Source: JBPCQA01 sp050998615
Lineage (GTDB): Bacteria > Actinomycetota > Actinomycetes > Propionibacteriales > Nocardioidaceae
DNA length: 64,000 nt
Direction of reading: 5' to 3'
Assembly: GCA_050998615.1 (NCBI GenBank)
Contig: JBPCQA010000001.1
Span: 1-64,000 of the forward strand
Under the pieces are notes generated by a model. The model searched no databases, was not told the DNA's origin, and saw nothing but the letters and a program-made list of their open reading frames with translations. Positions 33,884 to 42,443 of this stretch are shown one piece after another (position 1 is the stretch's first letter; each line of letters begins with the position of its first letter). Made by a program: the position numbers and the translations under genes.

Positions 33884-34888
33884 CTAGTTGAAATCGCGGG
33901 TCGGCGGAGACTTCGTCTCGGCCGGGTTTCGCTCGATGATCGGGCCCAAGACATCGTCGATCTTCGCGAGTACGTCGGCGTCAAGCTTCTGGCCGGCGGC
34001 CTTGACGTTCTCACTGACCTGGTCTGGGCGGGTCGCCCCGATGATCGCCGACGACACTGCCGGGTTCGACAACACCCAGGCGATGGCGAGCTGAGCAAGC
34101 GACAGCCCGACGTCATCGGCGATCGGCTTGAGGTCCTGCACCCGGGTGAGGACGTCGTCGGACATGCGTTGACGCACGAACGATCCGACTTGCTCATCTG
34201 CCGCCCGAGAATCCGGCGGAGGCGCCTGGCCAGGCAGATACTTGCCGGTCAGCACGCCTTGGGCGATCGGTGACCAGACGACTTGACCCAAGCCAAGCTC
34301 TAACGATGTCGGAATCACCGCGGCCTCGATGACCCGCCACAACATGTTGTATTGCGGCTGGTTGGAGACGAACGGGACGTTTAGCTGACGTGCCAGCGCA
34401 CTTGCTGCCCGAATCTGGTCGGCAGTCCACTCCGAAACGCCGATATAAAGCGCCTTCCCCTGCCGTACGACGTCGGCGAAGGCGCTGATCGTCTCCTCGA
34501 GCGGTGTCTCGTGGTCGTAGCGGTGGGCCTGGTAGAGGTCGACGTGGTCGGTGCCGAGCCGAGTCAGGCTGCCGTTGATCGCCTCCAAGATGTGCTTGCG
34601 GGACAAGCCGGAGTCGTTGGGGCCCCCGGGACCGGTGGGCCAGTAGACCTTGGTGAACAGCTCAAGGGACTCGCGCCGTACCCCTTTGAGAGCGCGTCCG
34701 AGCACCGACTGGGCCTTGGTGTTGGCATACACGTCGGCGGTGTCGAACGTCGTGATGCCCTCATCGAGAGCCCGGTGGACGCAGGCAAAGGCCTGCTCCT
34801 CTTCGATCTGCGACCCGTGTGTGAGCCAGTTGCCGTAGCTGATCTCGCTTACCTTCAGGCCCGATGTGCCGAGATGTCGAAAGTCCAT
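33884..34888 (-). CDS. Aldo/keto reductase (KCNAB/AKR6-like)
   Basis: The 334-aa (beta/alpha)8 NADPH-dependent oxidoreductase has FDTADVYANTKAQSVLGRAL with catalytic Asp and Tyr, then the Lys in LFTKVYWP and the His in LYQAHRYDHETPLEE. The cofactor loop is AWVLSNPAVSSAIIGATRPDQV. It resembles potassium-channel beta-subunit-like AKRs. The substrate is unknown and the gene context gives no clue. It is 65 bp downstream of the DUF3043 gene on the same strand. Confidence 0.92.
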   Translation of the reverse strand: MDFRHLGTSGLKVSEISYGNWLTHGSQIEEEQAFACVHRALDEGITTFDTADVYANTKAQSVLGRALKGVRRESLELFTKVYWPTGPGGPNDSGLSRKHILEAINGSLTRLGTDHVDLYQAHRYDHETPLEETISAFADVVRQGKALYIGVSEWTADQIRAASALARQLNVPFVSNQPQYNMLWRVIEAAVIPTSLELGLGQVVWSPIAQGVLTGKYLPGQAPPPDSRAADEQVGSFVRQRMSDDVLTRVQDLKPIADDVGLSLAQLAIAWVLSNPAVSSAIIGATRPDQVSENVKAAGQKLDADVLAKIDDVLGPIIERNPAETKSPPTRDFN

Positions 34889-34953
34889 GCCGTCGACCTT
34901 AAACCCAGCTCTTACCGGTGGTTCACGCCGCTCCTACCGGGGTTCACCCCGAA

Positions 34954-35538
34954 CTAGACCGGCTGCCCGTGCTTGACCTGCGGTTTCGGGAGTCGCAGCC
35001 GGCGCATCTGCCAGCTGCGCATCAGGGTGTACATCGTGACGCCCTTGGTCTGACCTTCACCGAATCGCGACGAGATACCCGACCTGATGCCGCGCAAAAT
35101 CCGCAACGAGTCGAACAGCACCGCAGCCAGCACGACGATCCACGCGACGCTTCCCAGGGCCGCGGCACCGGGGAGGTAGACGAGCACGAAGATCACCAAG
35201 AAGATCGGGATCAGGAATTCCCCGATGGTGCGATGAGAGTCCACGTAGTCACGGATGAACTTCTTGACCTCGCCCTGGTCGCGCGCCGGCAGGAATCTCG
35301 GGTCGCCGCTCGCCATCGCTGCCTTCTGCTTCAGCCGCTGCTCCCGGGACCGTTCACGCTGCAAGGCGTTTGCCTCCTTGCGACTGCGCGGAGGCGCATT
35401 TCGCTGCTTGCGGTAGGCCTCTGCCTCTTTGCGCTTGGGAGTGGGCTTGCCCTTGCTGCCGACCCTGCTCACTTTGAGCTCCACGCTCGCATCGGTGCGG
35501 CTGGCGGCTTCTTCGGCTGACGTACGACGACCAAACAC
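34954..35538 (-). CDS. DUF3043 family membrane protein
   Basis: The 194-aa protein has a highly basic N-terminal half (KGKPTPKRKEAEAYRKQRN, RSRKEANALQRERSREQRL). Then come DPRFLPARDQGEVKKFIRDYVDSHR, two membrane spans (about residues 108-126 and 128-145) and a basic C-terminus. These are DUF3043 landmarks; Rv2206 is the M. tuberculosis counterpart in the same gene order. Function is unknown. It is divergent from pspA. Confidence 0.87.
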   Translation of the reverse strand: MFGRRTSAEEAASRTDASVELKVSRVGSKGKPTPKRKEAEAYRKQRNAPPRSRKEANALQRERSREQRLKQKAAMASGDPRFLPARDQGEVKKFIRDYVDSHRTIGEFLIPIFLVIFVLVYLPGAAALGSVAWIVVLAAVLFDSLRILRGIRSGISSRFGEGQTKGVTMYTLMRSWQMRRLRLPKPQVKHGQPV

Positions 35539-35720
35539 CGAGCACGCGCCTCACTTGTAACTGGAATCGATCCGCCCCGGCCGGCTCCGGTGCTTCCTTG
35601 TGGCGAAGCCTACCCCCGCATCGCGGGGCTCATGGCATCTACACCGGCGGCCAAGTAGGGTTTGAGGTGTACGGCGTGCAGCCGTGCGCTTGTGCGACCA
35701 AGAAGGGGTAGGCCAACTCG

Positions 35721-36515
35721 ATGAGCAGCCTCATGCAGCGGATCACGCTGATCTTTCGGTCCAAGGCCAACAAGGCCCTCGACCGAGCCGAGGATCCCCG
35801 GGAGACGCTCGATTACAGCTACACCAAACAGCGCGATTTGCTCCAAAAGGTGCGCCGGGGCGTCGCCGACGTAGCCACCAGCCGCAAGCGCATCGAGTTG
35901 CAGGTCCAACAACTCGATCAGCAGTCGACCAAACTGCAAGGACAGGCCCAGCAGGCGTTGGCCGCCGGCCGCGAGGATCTCGCACGGGAAGCGTTGACGC
36001 GTCGAGCCGGTGTCGCGCAGCAGATCGCTGACCTGCAGACCCAACACGCGGACCTGCTTGCTCAAGAGGAGAAGCTCACCACCTCCTCGCAACGGCTGCA
36101 GGCCAAGATCGAGTCCTTCAAGACCAGGAAGGACACCCTCAAGGCGACGTACACCGCTGCGGAGGCGCAGACGAAGATCAACGAGGCCTTCTCCGGGATC
36201 TCCGAAGAGATGGGTGACGTGGGCCAGGCCATCGAGCGGGCCGAAGACAAGACCGCGCAGATGCAGGCCCGCGCCGGCGCGGTGGATGAGTTGATCCAGT
36301 CCGGTGCCCTCAACGATCCGATCTCTGGCGGCAAGGATGACATCACTGCCCAGCTCGAGCAGATGTCGTCAAGCAGCGACGTCGACGCCGAGTTGGCGCG
36401 CATGAAGGCGCAACTCGGTGGCAGTCAGGCACCGGCTCAGATCGAAGGTGACGCTAATGCCAGCCCCAATCCACAGACTGCGCCGGCCCCGGCCACCCAG
36501 GAGGAGCAGGCATGA
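35721..36515 (+). CDS. pspA: PspA/IM30 family membrane-stress protein
   Basis: Peripheral ESCRT-III-like protein that binds and stabilises the inner membrane. The 264-aa protein is nearly all alpha-helical coiled coil: an amphipathic N-terminus (MSSLMQRITLIFRSKANKAL), the DPRETLDYSYTKQRDLLQKV helix and long heptad regions to about residue 220. A Pro/Ala/Gln-rich tail ends it. It overlaps the next gene by four bases, and HtpX and PspAB follow, forming the actinobacterial Psp arrangement without PspB or PspC. Confidence 0.93.
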   Translation: MSSLMQRITLIFRSKANKALDRAEDPRETLDYSYTKQRDLLQKVRRGVADVATSRKRIELQVQQLDQQSTKLQGQAQQALAAGREDLAREALTRRAGVAQQIADLQTQHADLLAQEEKLTTSSQRLQAKIESFKTRKDTLKATYTAAEAQTKINEAFSGISEEMGDVGQAIERAEDKTAQMQARAGAVDELIQSGALNDPISGGKDDITAQLEQMSSSSDVDAELARMKAQLGGSQAPAQIEGDANASPNPQTAPAPATQEEQA

Positions 36516-36877
36516 TCATCCGGATCTTGAGTGAGGGGCAGTACGACGTTCCCGACGACGAGGTTGCCGCGCTCAACGAGCTCGATGACGTGCTTGAGGA
36601 CGCGATAAATCGGGGAGACGACGACGCCTTCCACGCGACGTTGGGTCGGCTGCTGGATCGGGTGCGTTCAGCCGGGTCTGAGGTGGCGTTGGACGCGTTG
36701 CTGCCGTCGACCCTGTTGTTACCGCCCGCCGACGCCAGCCTTGCCGAGGTTCGTGACCTGCTCAATGGCGACGGCTTGATTCCCGGCCGGGGCGTCGCGA
36801 GTGGCGGCGCTGACGAGGAAGCTGGCGCAACACGCAATGCGGCCCAGGGCAGCCAGTCGGGGCCGAGCCTAGATTGA
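36512..36877 (+). CDS. pspAA: PspA-associated protein PspAA
   Basis: The ATG at 36512 overlaps the pspA stop (ATGA). The 121-aa acidic protein starts MIIRILSEGQYDVPDDEVAALNELD and has LRDLLNGDGLIPG-like (VRDLLNGDGLIP) near the end, matching the small partner always encoded after pspA in actinobacteria and archaea. It is predicted to work with PspA; the mechanism is not known. The C-terminal about 25 residues are low-complexity. Confidence 0.85.
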   Translation: MIIRILSEGQYDVPDDEVAALNELDDVLEDAINRGDDDAFHATLGRLLDRVRSAGSEVALDALLPSTLLLPPADASLAEVRDLLNGDGLIPGRGVASGGADEEAGATRNAAQGSQSGPSLD

Positions 36878-36944
36878 GAATATTTGCGTTTCCGATGGGC
36901 CGGCTGGACCCGGTCGATGGAACAAAAGATCTGCCACAAACGTC

Positions 36945-36960
36945 GTACTAGTAGTACTAG
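36945..36960. promoter_or_regulatory. Palindromic GTACTAGTAGTAC motif upstream of htpX
   Basis: GTACTA-G-TAGTAC (36945-36957) overlaps CTAGTA-G-TACTAG (36948-36960), two nested perfect dyads, 43 bp before the htpX ATG. The AT-rich sequence is unusual for the surroundings. The place fits an operator or core promoter element for htpX. No regulator is identified. Confidence 0.4.
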
Positions 36961-37002
36961 GTGACACAATGACCCGAACAAGAGGAGAGGCTTTCAGCCG
37001 TT

Positions 37003-37902
37003 ATGGCAAGCACCCGATTTCGCAGTGACGCCGGGCTGACCGCCCGGATGACGATCGTCATGCTGCTGCTCGGCGGGCTTTATGTCTCGGTGATGGCGGC
37101 GCTGATCGCGTTCAAGGTCGCCTCAACTGGGGCGATCATCGTCATCGCGGTGTTGCTCGGGCTTGGGCAGTGGTTCTTCTCCGACAAGTTAGCCACCACC
37201 GCGATGCGGGCTCACGACGTGAGCCCGGATCAGGCGCCGGAGCTGCACGGCATGATCGATCGACTGTGTGCGCTTGCCGATATGCCGAAGCCGCGGGTGG
37301 CGATCGCCGACACCGACGTACCTAACGCGTTCGCGACCGGACGAAGCCCCGAGCACTCTGTGGTGTGTGTGACGACCGGGATCATGCGTCGACTCGACAC
37401 CGAGGAGCTTGAGGGCGTCTTGTCCCATGAGCTCTCACATGTTGCCCACCGCGACGTGATGGTGATGACGATCGCCGGATTCCTCGGCGTGGTCGCCGGT
37501 CTGGTGATGCGTTGGGGGCTGTATTTCGGTGGTGGCCGGCGCAACAACAACGGCGCACCGGTGTTCCTGCTGGTGTGGCTCGGCAGCATTGCCGTCTATC
37601 TGATCTCGTTCTTGTTGACCCGCGTCCTCAGTCGATATCGGGAGCTGTGTGCCGACCGTTCCGGTGCCTACCTGACCGGCAAGCCGTCGGCGCTCGCTTC
37701 AGCGCTGACGAAGATCTCTGGTGACATGGCACGGATCCCCACTCGCGATTTGCGCGAGGCGCAGGCGTTCAACGCGTTCTTCTTCGCACCGGCCCTGCAC
37801 AAGGAGTCGATCACCGCTCTCTTTGCCACCCACCCGCCGTTAGAGAAGCGGCTCGACCAGTTGGCCCGGATCTCCGCAGACCTCTCCCGCCCTGGCGCCT
37901 GA
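37003..37902 (+). CDS. htpX: HtpX-like membrane zinc metalloprotease (M48)
   Basis: The 299-aa protein has two N-terminal spans (about 15-37 and 40-58), a zinc site HELSH at residues 142-146 with the third ligand Glu in RYRELCADRSG, and two further spans between. This is a standard HtpX, degrading misfolded membrane proteins. Its position between pspA-pspAA and pspAB makes it part of an envelope-stress set. Its own upstream region (125 bp) has a palindrome, so it may be separately controlled. Confidence 0.93.
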   Translation: MASTRFRSDAGLTARMTIVMLLLGGLYVSVMAALIAFKVASTGAIIVIAVLLGLGQWFFSDKLATTAMRAHDVSPDQAPELHGMIDRLCALADMPKPRVAIADTDVPNAFATGRSPEHSVVCVTTGIMRRLDTEELEGVLSHELSHVAHRDVMVMTIAGFLGVVAGLVMRWGLYFGGGRRNNNGAPVFLLVWLGSIAVYLISFLLTRVLSRYRELCADRSGAYLTGKPSALASALTKISGDMARIPTRDLREAQAFNAFFFAPALHKESITALFATHPPLEKRLDQLARISADLSRPGA

Positions 37903-37930
37903 CGAGCCGGAGCCACCTTTCATTCCGGGA

Positions 37931-37966
37931 GGATTTGAGACGCTTGCCGGCGCTCGCTCCTCAACC
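37931..37966 (-). repeat. Dispersed GGTTGAGGAGCGAG...GTCTC repeat, copy 1
   Basis: Read on the minus strand: GGTTGAGGAGCGAGCGCCGG followed by CAAGCGTCTCAAATCC. Related copies occur at about 38697-38727 and 52929-53040 in this window, all in intergenic positions, as with a small REP-like element. Confidence 0.5.
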
Positions 37967-38115
37967 AGCGGTGGGAATCGCTTGCTCGTGACCGCCGTGG
38001 GTCCAGCCAGCTGACGTAGCGACCAAGGATCGCTAGCACCACGGACAGAGGCGGTTCTTCAGCGTCGCCGGGCTGCTCGGCCTAGTCGTAGTCAAGACGT
38101 GGGAGGATCATTCAC

Positions 38116-38685
38116 GTGGGCCTCTTCAAGAACGTCTTCGGTCGAAGCGATCCGCCGCGGGCAAACCTCGACAACCTCTTCGCGGTGCCCTCGGCGGCGA
38201 TCACCCTCGAAGTATCCAGTGGATTCAAGCCAATCGGTGTCGCATCCGTTTGCTATCGCCAAGCCGAGGGCGGTGCGTTCGCGACGGCTCAAAGCGACGT
38301 ACAAGAGCTGCTCGACGCCGACGCAGGCCCCAAGGTGGAACGCAGCACCGATGACTTCGGCTTTACCTGGCTGGTTTGCCGTAACGATCCCTCGCAGCTG
38401 CCGGATCTGATCACCGACGTGCACGCGGTCAACAGCAGTCTGGAGAGCGCCGGCTTCGGGCCGTCGCTGCTGTGCTCGTTGGTGGTCTTTGCGGATGCGA
38501 CCGAGCGCAAGTTCGGGCTGGTCTACCTCTACAAGCAGGGCACGTTCTACCCTTTCGCCCCCAGGTCTGGAAAGCAACGCGACAATGCGCTCGAGTTGCA
38601 AGTCAGGGGTGAGCTTCGTGACGACCTGACCATCGAGCCGGAGCTCGGTAGGTGGATGGCTGTTTGGGGTGCCCCCGGCCTTTGA
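38116..38685 (+). CDS. pspAB: PspA-associated protein PspAB
   Basis: The GTG at 38116 encodes a 189-aa soluble protein starting MGLFKNVFGRSDPPRANLDNLF, then FAVPSAAITLEVSSGF and VCYRQAEGGAFA, with FGFTWLVCRN and a C-terminal FYPFAPRSGKQRDN. This matches the PspAB family described next to PspA/PspAA. It probably acts with PspA in membrane maintenance; no biochemical activity is established. A 213-bp gap with a dispersed repeat separates it from htpX, so it may have its own promoter. Confidence 0.82.
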   Translation: MGLFKNVFGRSDPPRANLDNLFAVPSAAITLEVSSGFKPIGVASVCYRQAEGGAFATAQSDVQELLDADAGPKVERSTDDFGFTWLVCRNDPSQLPDLITDVHAVNSSLESAGFGPSLLCSLVVFADATERKFGLVYLYKQGTFYPFAPRSGKQRDNALELQVRGELRDDLTIEPELGRWMAVWGAPGL

Positions 38686-38696
38686 CCGCGGGTGGT

Positions 38697-38727
38697 GGTT
38701 TCGAAACGCTCGGTGCCGCCCCTCAAC
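38697..38727 (-). repeat. Dispersed GTTGAGG...GCGTTTCGAAACC repeat, copy 2
   Basis: Minus strand: GTTGAGGGGCGGCACCGAGC then GTTTCGAAACC. It belongs to the same intergenic repeat type as 37931-37966 and lies between convergent stops (pspAB and the acetyltransferase). Confidence 0.45.
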
Positions 38728-38731
38728 GGTC

Positions 38732-39619
38732 TTAGAGAAAGTGCCCGGAGGGGATGTACGGCGACGGGGGCGCCATGCCTCGCAACGCCAGATAACCCCG
38801 GTTGTGCAGCTCCAGTCCGGCGGCCAACCCAACGTCGATCGCCCAGGCCTGATCACTGCTCAGCTGGCCGAAGTCGACCGGCGTGTCCGGGTTCGACTCC
38901 GCCAGCGTTGCCCACATCACGTACGAGGCGGCCACCGGGTCGGTCGCCGCCAGGAGGTAGGGGGCTCCCATGGAGTACCGGTAGGCATAACCGCGCGAGG
39001 CGCCTCGGTCCACGACCTTCAACGCGAACTGTCTGACCAGGATTTCGTGGTCGACGCCGTGCGCGAAGCCACGGCAGGCGCGGTCGATGTCATTGAGCAG
39101 GTCGATGTCCTCGTCGTCGCCGTCGCGCACGTGCGACAGAGACGGGATGGATGCTCGCGACACGGCACCCCACATCAGCATCGTGGGATACACGTTGAAG
39201 CCGGACAGGCGATACCGGCGAACTGCCCGTGGGTCGTGCGACGAGCAGATGAATCCGGGCGCCTCAGGCCCGGGCGGCCCGTACGCCAAGGCCGCCTGCA
39301 TTAGCTGGCTCCCGATGCCGCGAGTCTGAAGGTCCGGTACGACGGCTACCGTCGACAGGCCCCACATTCCCTCGCGCAGCAAGGCAGCGGCACAGCCAAC
39401 CAGGTCACCGTCGTCGGCAACCGCCACCCAACAGCCCGCCCCGTCATGATGGAGCAGGTGGCGCAATCGCGCCATCCACGGCTCGGCACGTTCGGGCGGT
39501 CGGGGCTCGGGAGGCGGCCAGTTCGCCGGCCGGGTCAACTTGTCCAGCTGGTAAAACGCCTCCGCGGTGATCCGCTCGACGGCGGGGACGTCGTCGTACA
39601 CCATCTGCCGAATCAGCAC
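38732..39619 (-). CDS. GNAT family N-acetyltransferase
   Basis: The 295-aa protein starts with MLIRQMVYDDVPAVERITAEAFYQL and has the acetyl-CoA site LSTVAVVPDLQTRGIGSQLM (Q-x-x-G-x-G type), then YRLSGFNVYPTM. The C-terminal half (about residues 165-295) is not a standard GNAT core and may be a degenerate second GNAT domain. The substrate is unknown. It is convergent with pspAB. Confidence 0.85.
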   Translation of the reverse strand: MLIRQMVYDDVPAVERITAEAFYQLDKLTRPANWPPPEPRPPERAEPWMARLRHLLHHDGAGCWVAVADDGDLVGCAAALLREGMWGLSTVAVVPDLQTRGIGSQLMQAALAYGPPGPEAPGFICSSHDPRAVRRYRLSGFNVYPTMLMWGAVSRASIPSLSHVRDGDDEDIDLLNDIDRACRGFAHGVDHEILVRQFALKVVDRGASRGYAYRYSMGAPYLLAATDPVAASYVMWATLAESNPDTPVDFGQLSSDQAWAIDVGLAAGLELHNRGYLALRGMAPPSPYIPSGHFL

Positions 39620-39725
39620 TCGGCGACACTAGCGGTTCTTGACGCCAGGCCCCGACGTAAGTCTGACTAACAGCTGCGCCGCGCCGGATGCCCGAAGGCC
39701 GTGGCGGGTTTGACACGATGTTCAT

Positions 39726-40817
39726 ATGCGCGTGGTCATCGCACCCGACTCCTTCGGCGGCACTCTCAGCGCGGTCGAGGCGGCCCAGGCCATTGCGACC
39801 GGCTGGCGCAGGAAGGCTCCCGACGACGATCTGATGCTGGTACCCATGTCGGACGGCGGCCCGGGATTCGTCGAAGTGTTGCACGCGTCGCTTGGTGGCG
39901 AGCCGCTCTCGGTGACGGTTCCCAACCAGTACGGCGATCAGACGGACGCCACAGTGTTGATGGTCGAGGGCACCGGGTACGTCGAATCCGCGCAGGCCTG
40001 TGGGCTGTCTTTGACCAACCGCCGCGACCCAGAGCACGCCACGACTTGCGGGGTCGGGCAGCTCGGCGACGCCGCCATTGACGCGCAGGCGAGACGGATC
40101 GTGGTCGGCCTCGGCGGATCCGGAACAAACGATGGTGGCGCGGGCTTCCTCTCCGCGCTCGGTGCGGCGTCGACCCCGCCGAACGCGCTGGCTGGGGGGC
40201 CTGGTGCCCTAGAAGGGCTGGAAGCGGTCGACCTAGGGCCGGTGCTGGAACGTTGTTCCGGCGTCGAGTTCGTGATGGCCAGCGATGTGGACAACCCGCT
40301 GCTCGGTCTGCGCGGTGCAACAAATGTGTACGGCCCGCAAAAGGGCATCGCCGACGACCGGTTACCAGAAATCGACGCCCGGCTTGCCAAGCTCGCCGAC
40401 TGCACAAACCCGGAACTGGCGAAGGCGAAGGGGGCGGGTGCGGCCGGCGGCCTCGGGTTCGCTTTGTTGCTCGTCGGCGCGTCACGGGTCGACGGAATAG
40501 GCATGGTCGCGGCGGCCACCCGGCTTGCCGGGCTGGCTCGAGACGCCGACCTGGTGATCACCGGGGAGGGATCGTTCGATTTCTCCACCCGCTCCGGGAA
40601 GGTGCCGTACGGCGTGGCCAAGATCGCCGGAAACTCCATCACCCCCTGCATCGCCTTGGCCGGACGGGTGCTTGTCGGATCCCGGGAGATGCGGGCGTTG
40701 GGGGTGGAGTCGGCGTACTCGCTTGTCGACCTGGTGGGTGAACCCGCCGCGTTCGACGCACCCGCGCAGAGCCTCACGGCCTTGGCAGAACGGGTCGCGC
40801 GCACCTGGTCACGCTAG
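39726..40817 (+). CDS. Glycerate kinase (GlxK/GarK family)
   Basis: The 363-aa product phosphorylates D-glycerate to 2-phosphoglycerate in this family. Landmarks are MRVVIAPDSFGGTLSAVEAAQAI, PMSDGGPGFVEVL, IVVGLGGSGTNDGGAGFL, the SDVDNPLLG loop and VITGEGSFDFSTRSGKVPYGVA. The M. tuberculosis counterpart in the same order is Rv2205c. No other glyoxylate-pathway gene is adjacent. Confidence 0.92.
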   Translation: MRVVIAPDSFGGTLSAVEAAQAIATGWRRKAPDDDLMLVPMSDGGPGFVEVLHASLGGEPLSVTVPNQYGDQTDATVLMVEGTGYVESAQACGLSLTNRRDPEHATTCGVGQLGDAAIDAQARRIVVGLGGSGTNDGGAGFLSALGAASTPPNALAGGPGALEGLEAVDLGPVLERCSGVEFVMASDVDNPLLGLRGATNVYGPQKGIADDRLPEIDARLAKLADCTNPELAKAKGAGAAGGLGFALLLVGASRVDGIGMVAAATRLAGLARDADLVITGEGSFDFSTRSGKVPYGVAKIAGNSITPCIALAGRVLVGSREMRALGVESAYSLVDLVGEPAAFDAPAQSLTALAERVARTWSR

Positions 40818-40840
40818 CCTCTAACGATGAGGTTCTCAGT

Positions 40841-40868
40841 GTGACACCATGGGTACTGGATGTGTCAC
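40841..40868. promoter_or_regulatory. GTGACAC/GTGTCAC inverted repeat upstream of erpA
   Basis: GTGACAC (40841-40847) and GTGTCAC (40862-40868) form a 7-bp inverted repeat with a 14-nt spacer. The same bases also form a direct repeat of the pattern GTG(ac/tc)AC(c/g)ATGGG. It lies 92 bp before erpA and 24 bp after the glycerate kinase stop, so it may be an operator for erpA or a weak terminator. No regulator is recognised. Confidence 0.4.
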
Positions 40869-40959
40869 GATGGGAATGTGCCTGGGGCGTTCGACGTTGC
40901 CCTAGACACCGAACGAGAAGGCGCGCAAGCGCATCAGCACACACTTGGGAGCATGCGAC

Positions 40960-41337
40960 ATGACCGACCAGCTCGAGTCCACGATGGCGGCCACCGAGGC
41001 TACGACATCGACTGACGGCGTCATCCTCACCGACAAGGCCGCCGACAAGGTCAGGGCTCTGCTCGATCAGGAAGGCCGCGACGACTTGCAGTTGAGGGTT
41101 TCAGTCCAACCAGGTGGTTGCTCGGGCCTGCGCTATCAGCTCTTCTTCGATGAGCGCAATCTCGACGGTGACGCCGTGCGTGACTTCAACGGCGTCTCGG
41201 TTGTCGTCGACCGGATGAGCGTCCCCTACCTGCAAGGTGCGACGATCGACTTCGTCGACACCATCGAGAAGCAGGGCTTCACCATCGACAACCCGACTGC
41301 CACCGGATCTTGTGCCTGTGGAGACTCATTCCACTAG
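40960..41337 (+). CDS. erpA: Iron-sulfur cluster insertion protein, ErpA/HesB type
   Basis: A-type Fe-S carrier of 125 aa. It has the core ILTDKAADKVRALL, the first ligand Cys in VQPGGCSGLRYQL and the C-terminal CACGDSF with the two further Cys. The ATG at 40960 is preferred; an ATG at 40945 would add five residues. Position upstream of ctaC corresponds to Rv2204c. It may deliver clusters to Fe-S enzymes such as LipA and the Rieske subunit; that link is inferred. Confidence 0.92.
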   Translation: MTDQLESTMAATEATTSTDGVILTDKAADKVRALLDQEGRDDLQLRVSVQPGGCSGLRYQLFFDERNLDGDAVRDFNGVSVVVDRMSVPYLQGATIDFVDTIEKQGFTIDNPTATGSCACGDSFH

Positions 41338-41373
41338 GCAGAGCCGGTCGTCAAGGCAAAGCACACAAAGAAG

Positions 41374-41422
41374 GCACACAAATAGGGGCGCATCCCAGAA
41401 GGACGCGCCCCTATTTGTGTGC
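41374..41422 (+). terminator. Strong hairpin terminator after erpA
   Basis: GCACACAAATAGGGGCGC at 41374-41391 is perfectly complementary to 41405-41422, an 18-bp uninterrupted stem with a 13-nt loop. It starts 36 bp after the erpA stop and ends 149 bp before the ctaC start. There is no T-run, as is common for actinobacterial I-shaped terminators. It should insulate erpA from ctaCDF. Confidence 0.85.
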
Positions 41423-41570
41423 ACTGACGCCCTGGCGTCGGGTGCCGTGGGCTGGTGGGGTGCCTGAGCGCGACCTGATTTCGACCCACCTCGTCCGCGG
41501 GCAAACGCGCTGCTGGAGTAGGGTGCTGTGAGTGGTTTCACCGCCCGAATATCAACCCAGGAAGGCGCCC

Positions 41571-42443
41571 GTGAGTCGGACTCTCGCCGAGGGCAGCGCG
41601 CGACGCTCCAAGGCTCGCAGGGTGGCAGCCTCGGCTGTCGGTTTGCTGTCGTTGCTTGCCCTGACCGGGTGTTCCCAGGGCACGGTCGCCCAGCTGAAGC
41701 GGCTCGGGTTGCCCGAGCCGGCAAGCGACCGCTCGCCGTACATGAGTCAGTTGTGGATCGGCTCCTGGATCGCCGCGGGGCTGATCGGGGTGCTGGTGTG
41801 GGGACTGATCATCTGGGTGATGATCCGGTACCGGCGTCGCGACGACAGCGCACCGACGCAGGTGCGTTACAACCTGCCGATCGAGATGCTCTACACAGTG
41901 GCGCCGGTCATCATCATCGCGGTGCTGTTCTTTTTCACCGTCGAGAAGCAGGACAAGATCAACGCACCGGTGGCCCACCCGCAGCATCAGGTCGTGGTGA
42001 CCGCACAGCAGTGGTCGTGGACGTTCAACTATCTCCACGAGCCCGCGGCGGGGGGGCAGAACGTCTACGATCTGGGCACCCCGGCGCGCTTTCCGGAGTT
42101 GTGGTTGGTCAGGGGACAGTCGGTGAGGTTCGACCTGCACTCGCCGGACGTCATCCACTCGTTTTGGGTGCCGGCGTTCTACTTCAAGCTCGACGTGATT
42201 CCGGGCCGGGAGAACACGTTCGACATGACCCCAACCAGGCTGGGCATCTTCGAAGGCCATTGTGCGGAGCTGTGCGGTTTGTACCACTCGCGGATGCTGT
42301 TCGAGGTTCATATCGTCACTCCACAAGCCTTCGCCAAGCACATGCGGGCGCTCAAGGCCGCCGGTCAGATCGGTGTGCTGATGGGTGGGCAGGGCTCTCA
42401 GACAGTTGCTGGACTCGCCAGCTCGGCAGGAGGCGCCAAATGA
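41571..42443 (+). CDS. ctaC: Cytochrome c oxidase subunit II
   Basis: The GTG at 41571, preceded by AGGAAGG, gives a 290-aa lipoprotein: signal peptide with lipobox LLALTGC, two membrane spans and a periplasmic cupredoxin domain. CuA ligands are His196 (VIHSFW), Cys231 and Cys235 (GHCAELCG), His239 and Met242 (YHSRM). It accepts electrons for the aa3 oxidase from the bc1 complex, in actinobacteria through the dihaem QcrC. The ctaD start overlaps its stop. Confidence 0.96.
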   Translation: MSRTLAEGSARRSKARRVAASAVGLLSLLALTGCSQGTVAQLKRLGLPEPASDRSPYMSQLWIGSWIAAGLIGVLVWGLIIWVMIRYRRRDDSAPTQVRYNLPIEMLYTVAPVIIIAVLFFFTVEKQDKINAPVAHPQHQVVVTAQQWSWTFNYLHEPAAGGQNVYDLGTPARFPELWLVRGQSVRFDLHSPDVIHSFWVPAFYFKLDVIPGRENTFDMTPTRLGIFEGHCAELCGLYHSRMLFEVHIVTPQAFAKHMRALKAAGQIGVLMGGQGSQTVAGLASSAGGAK

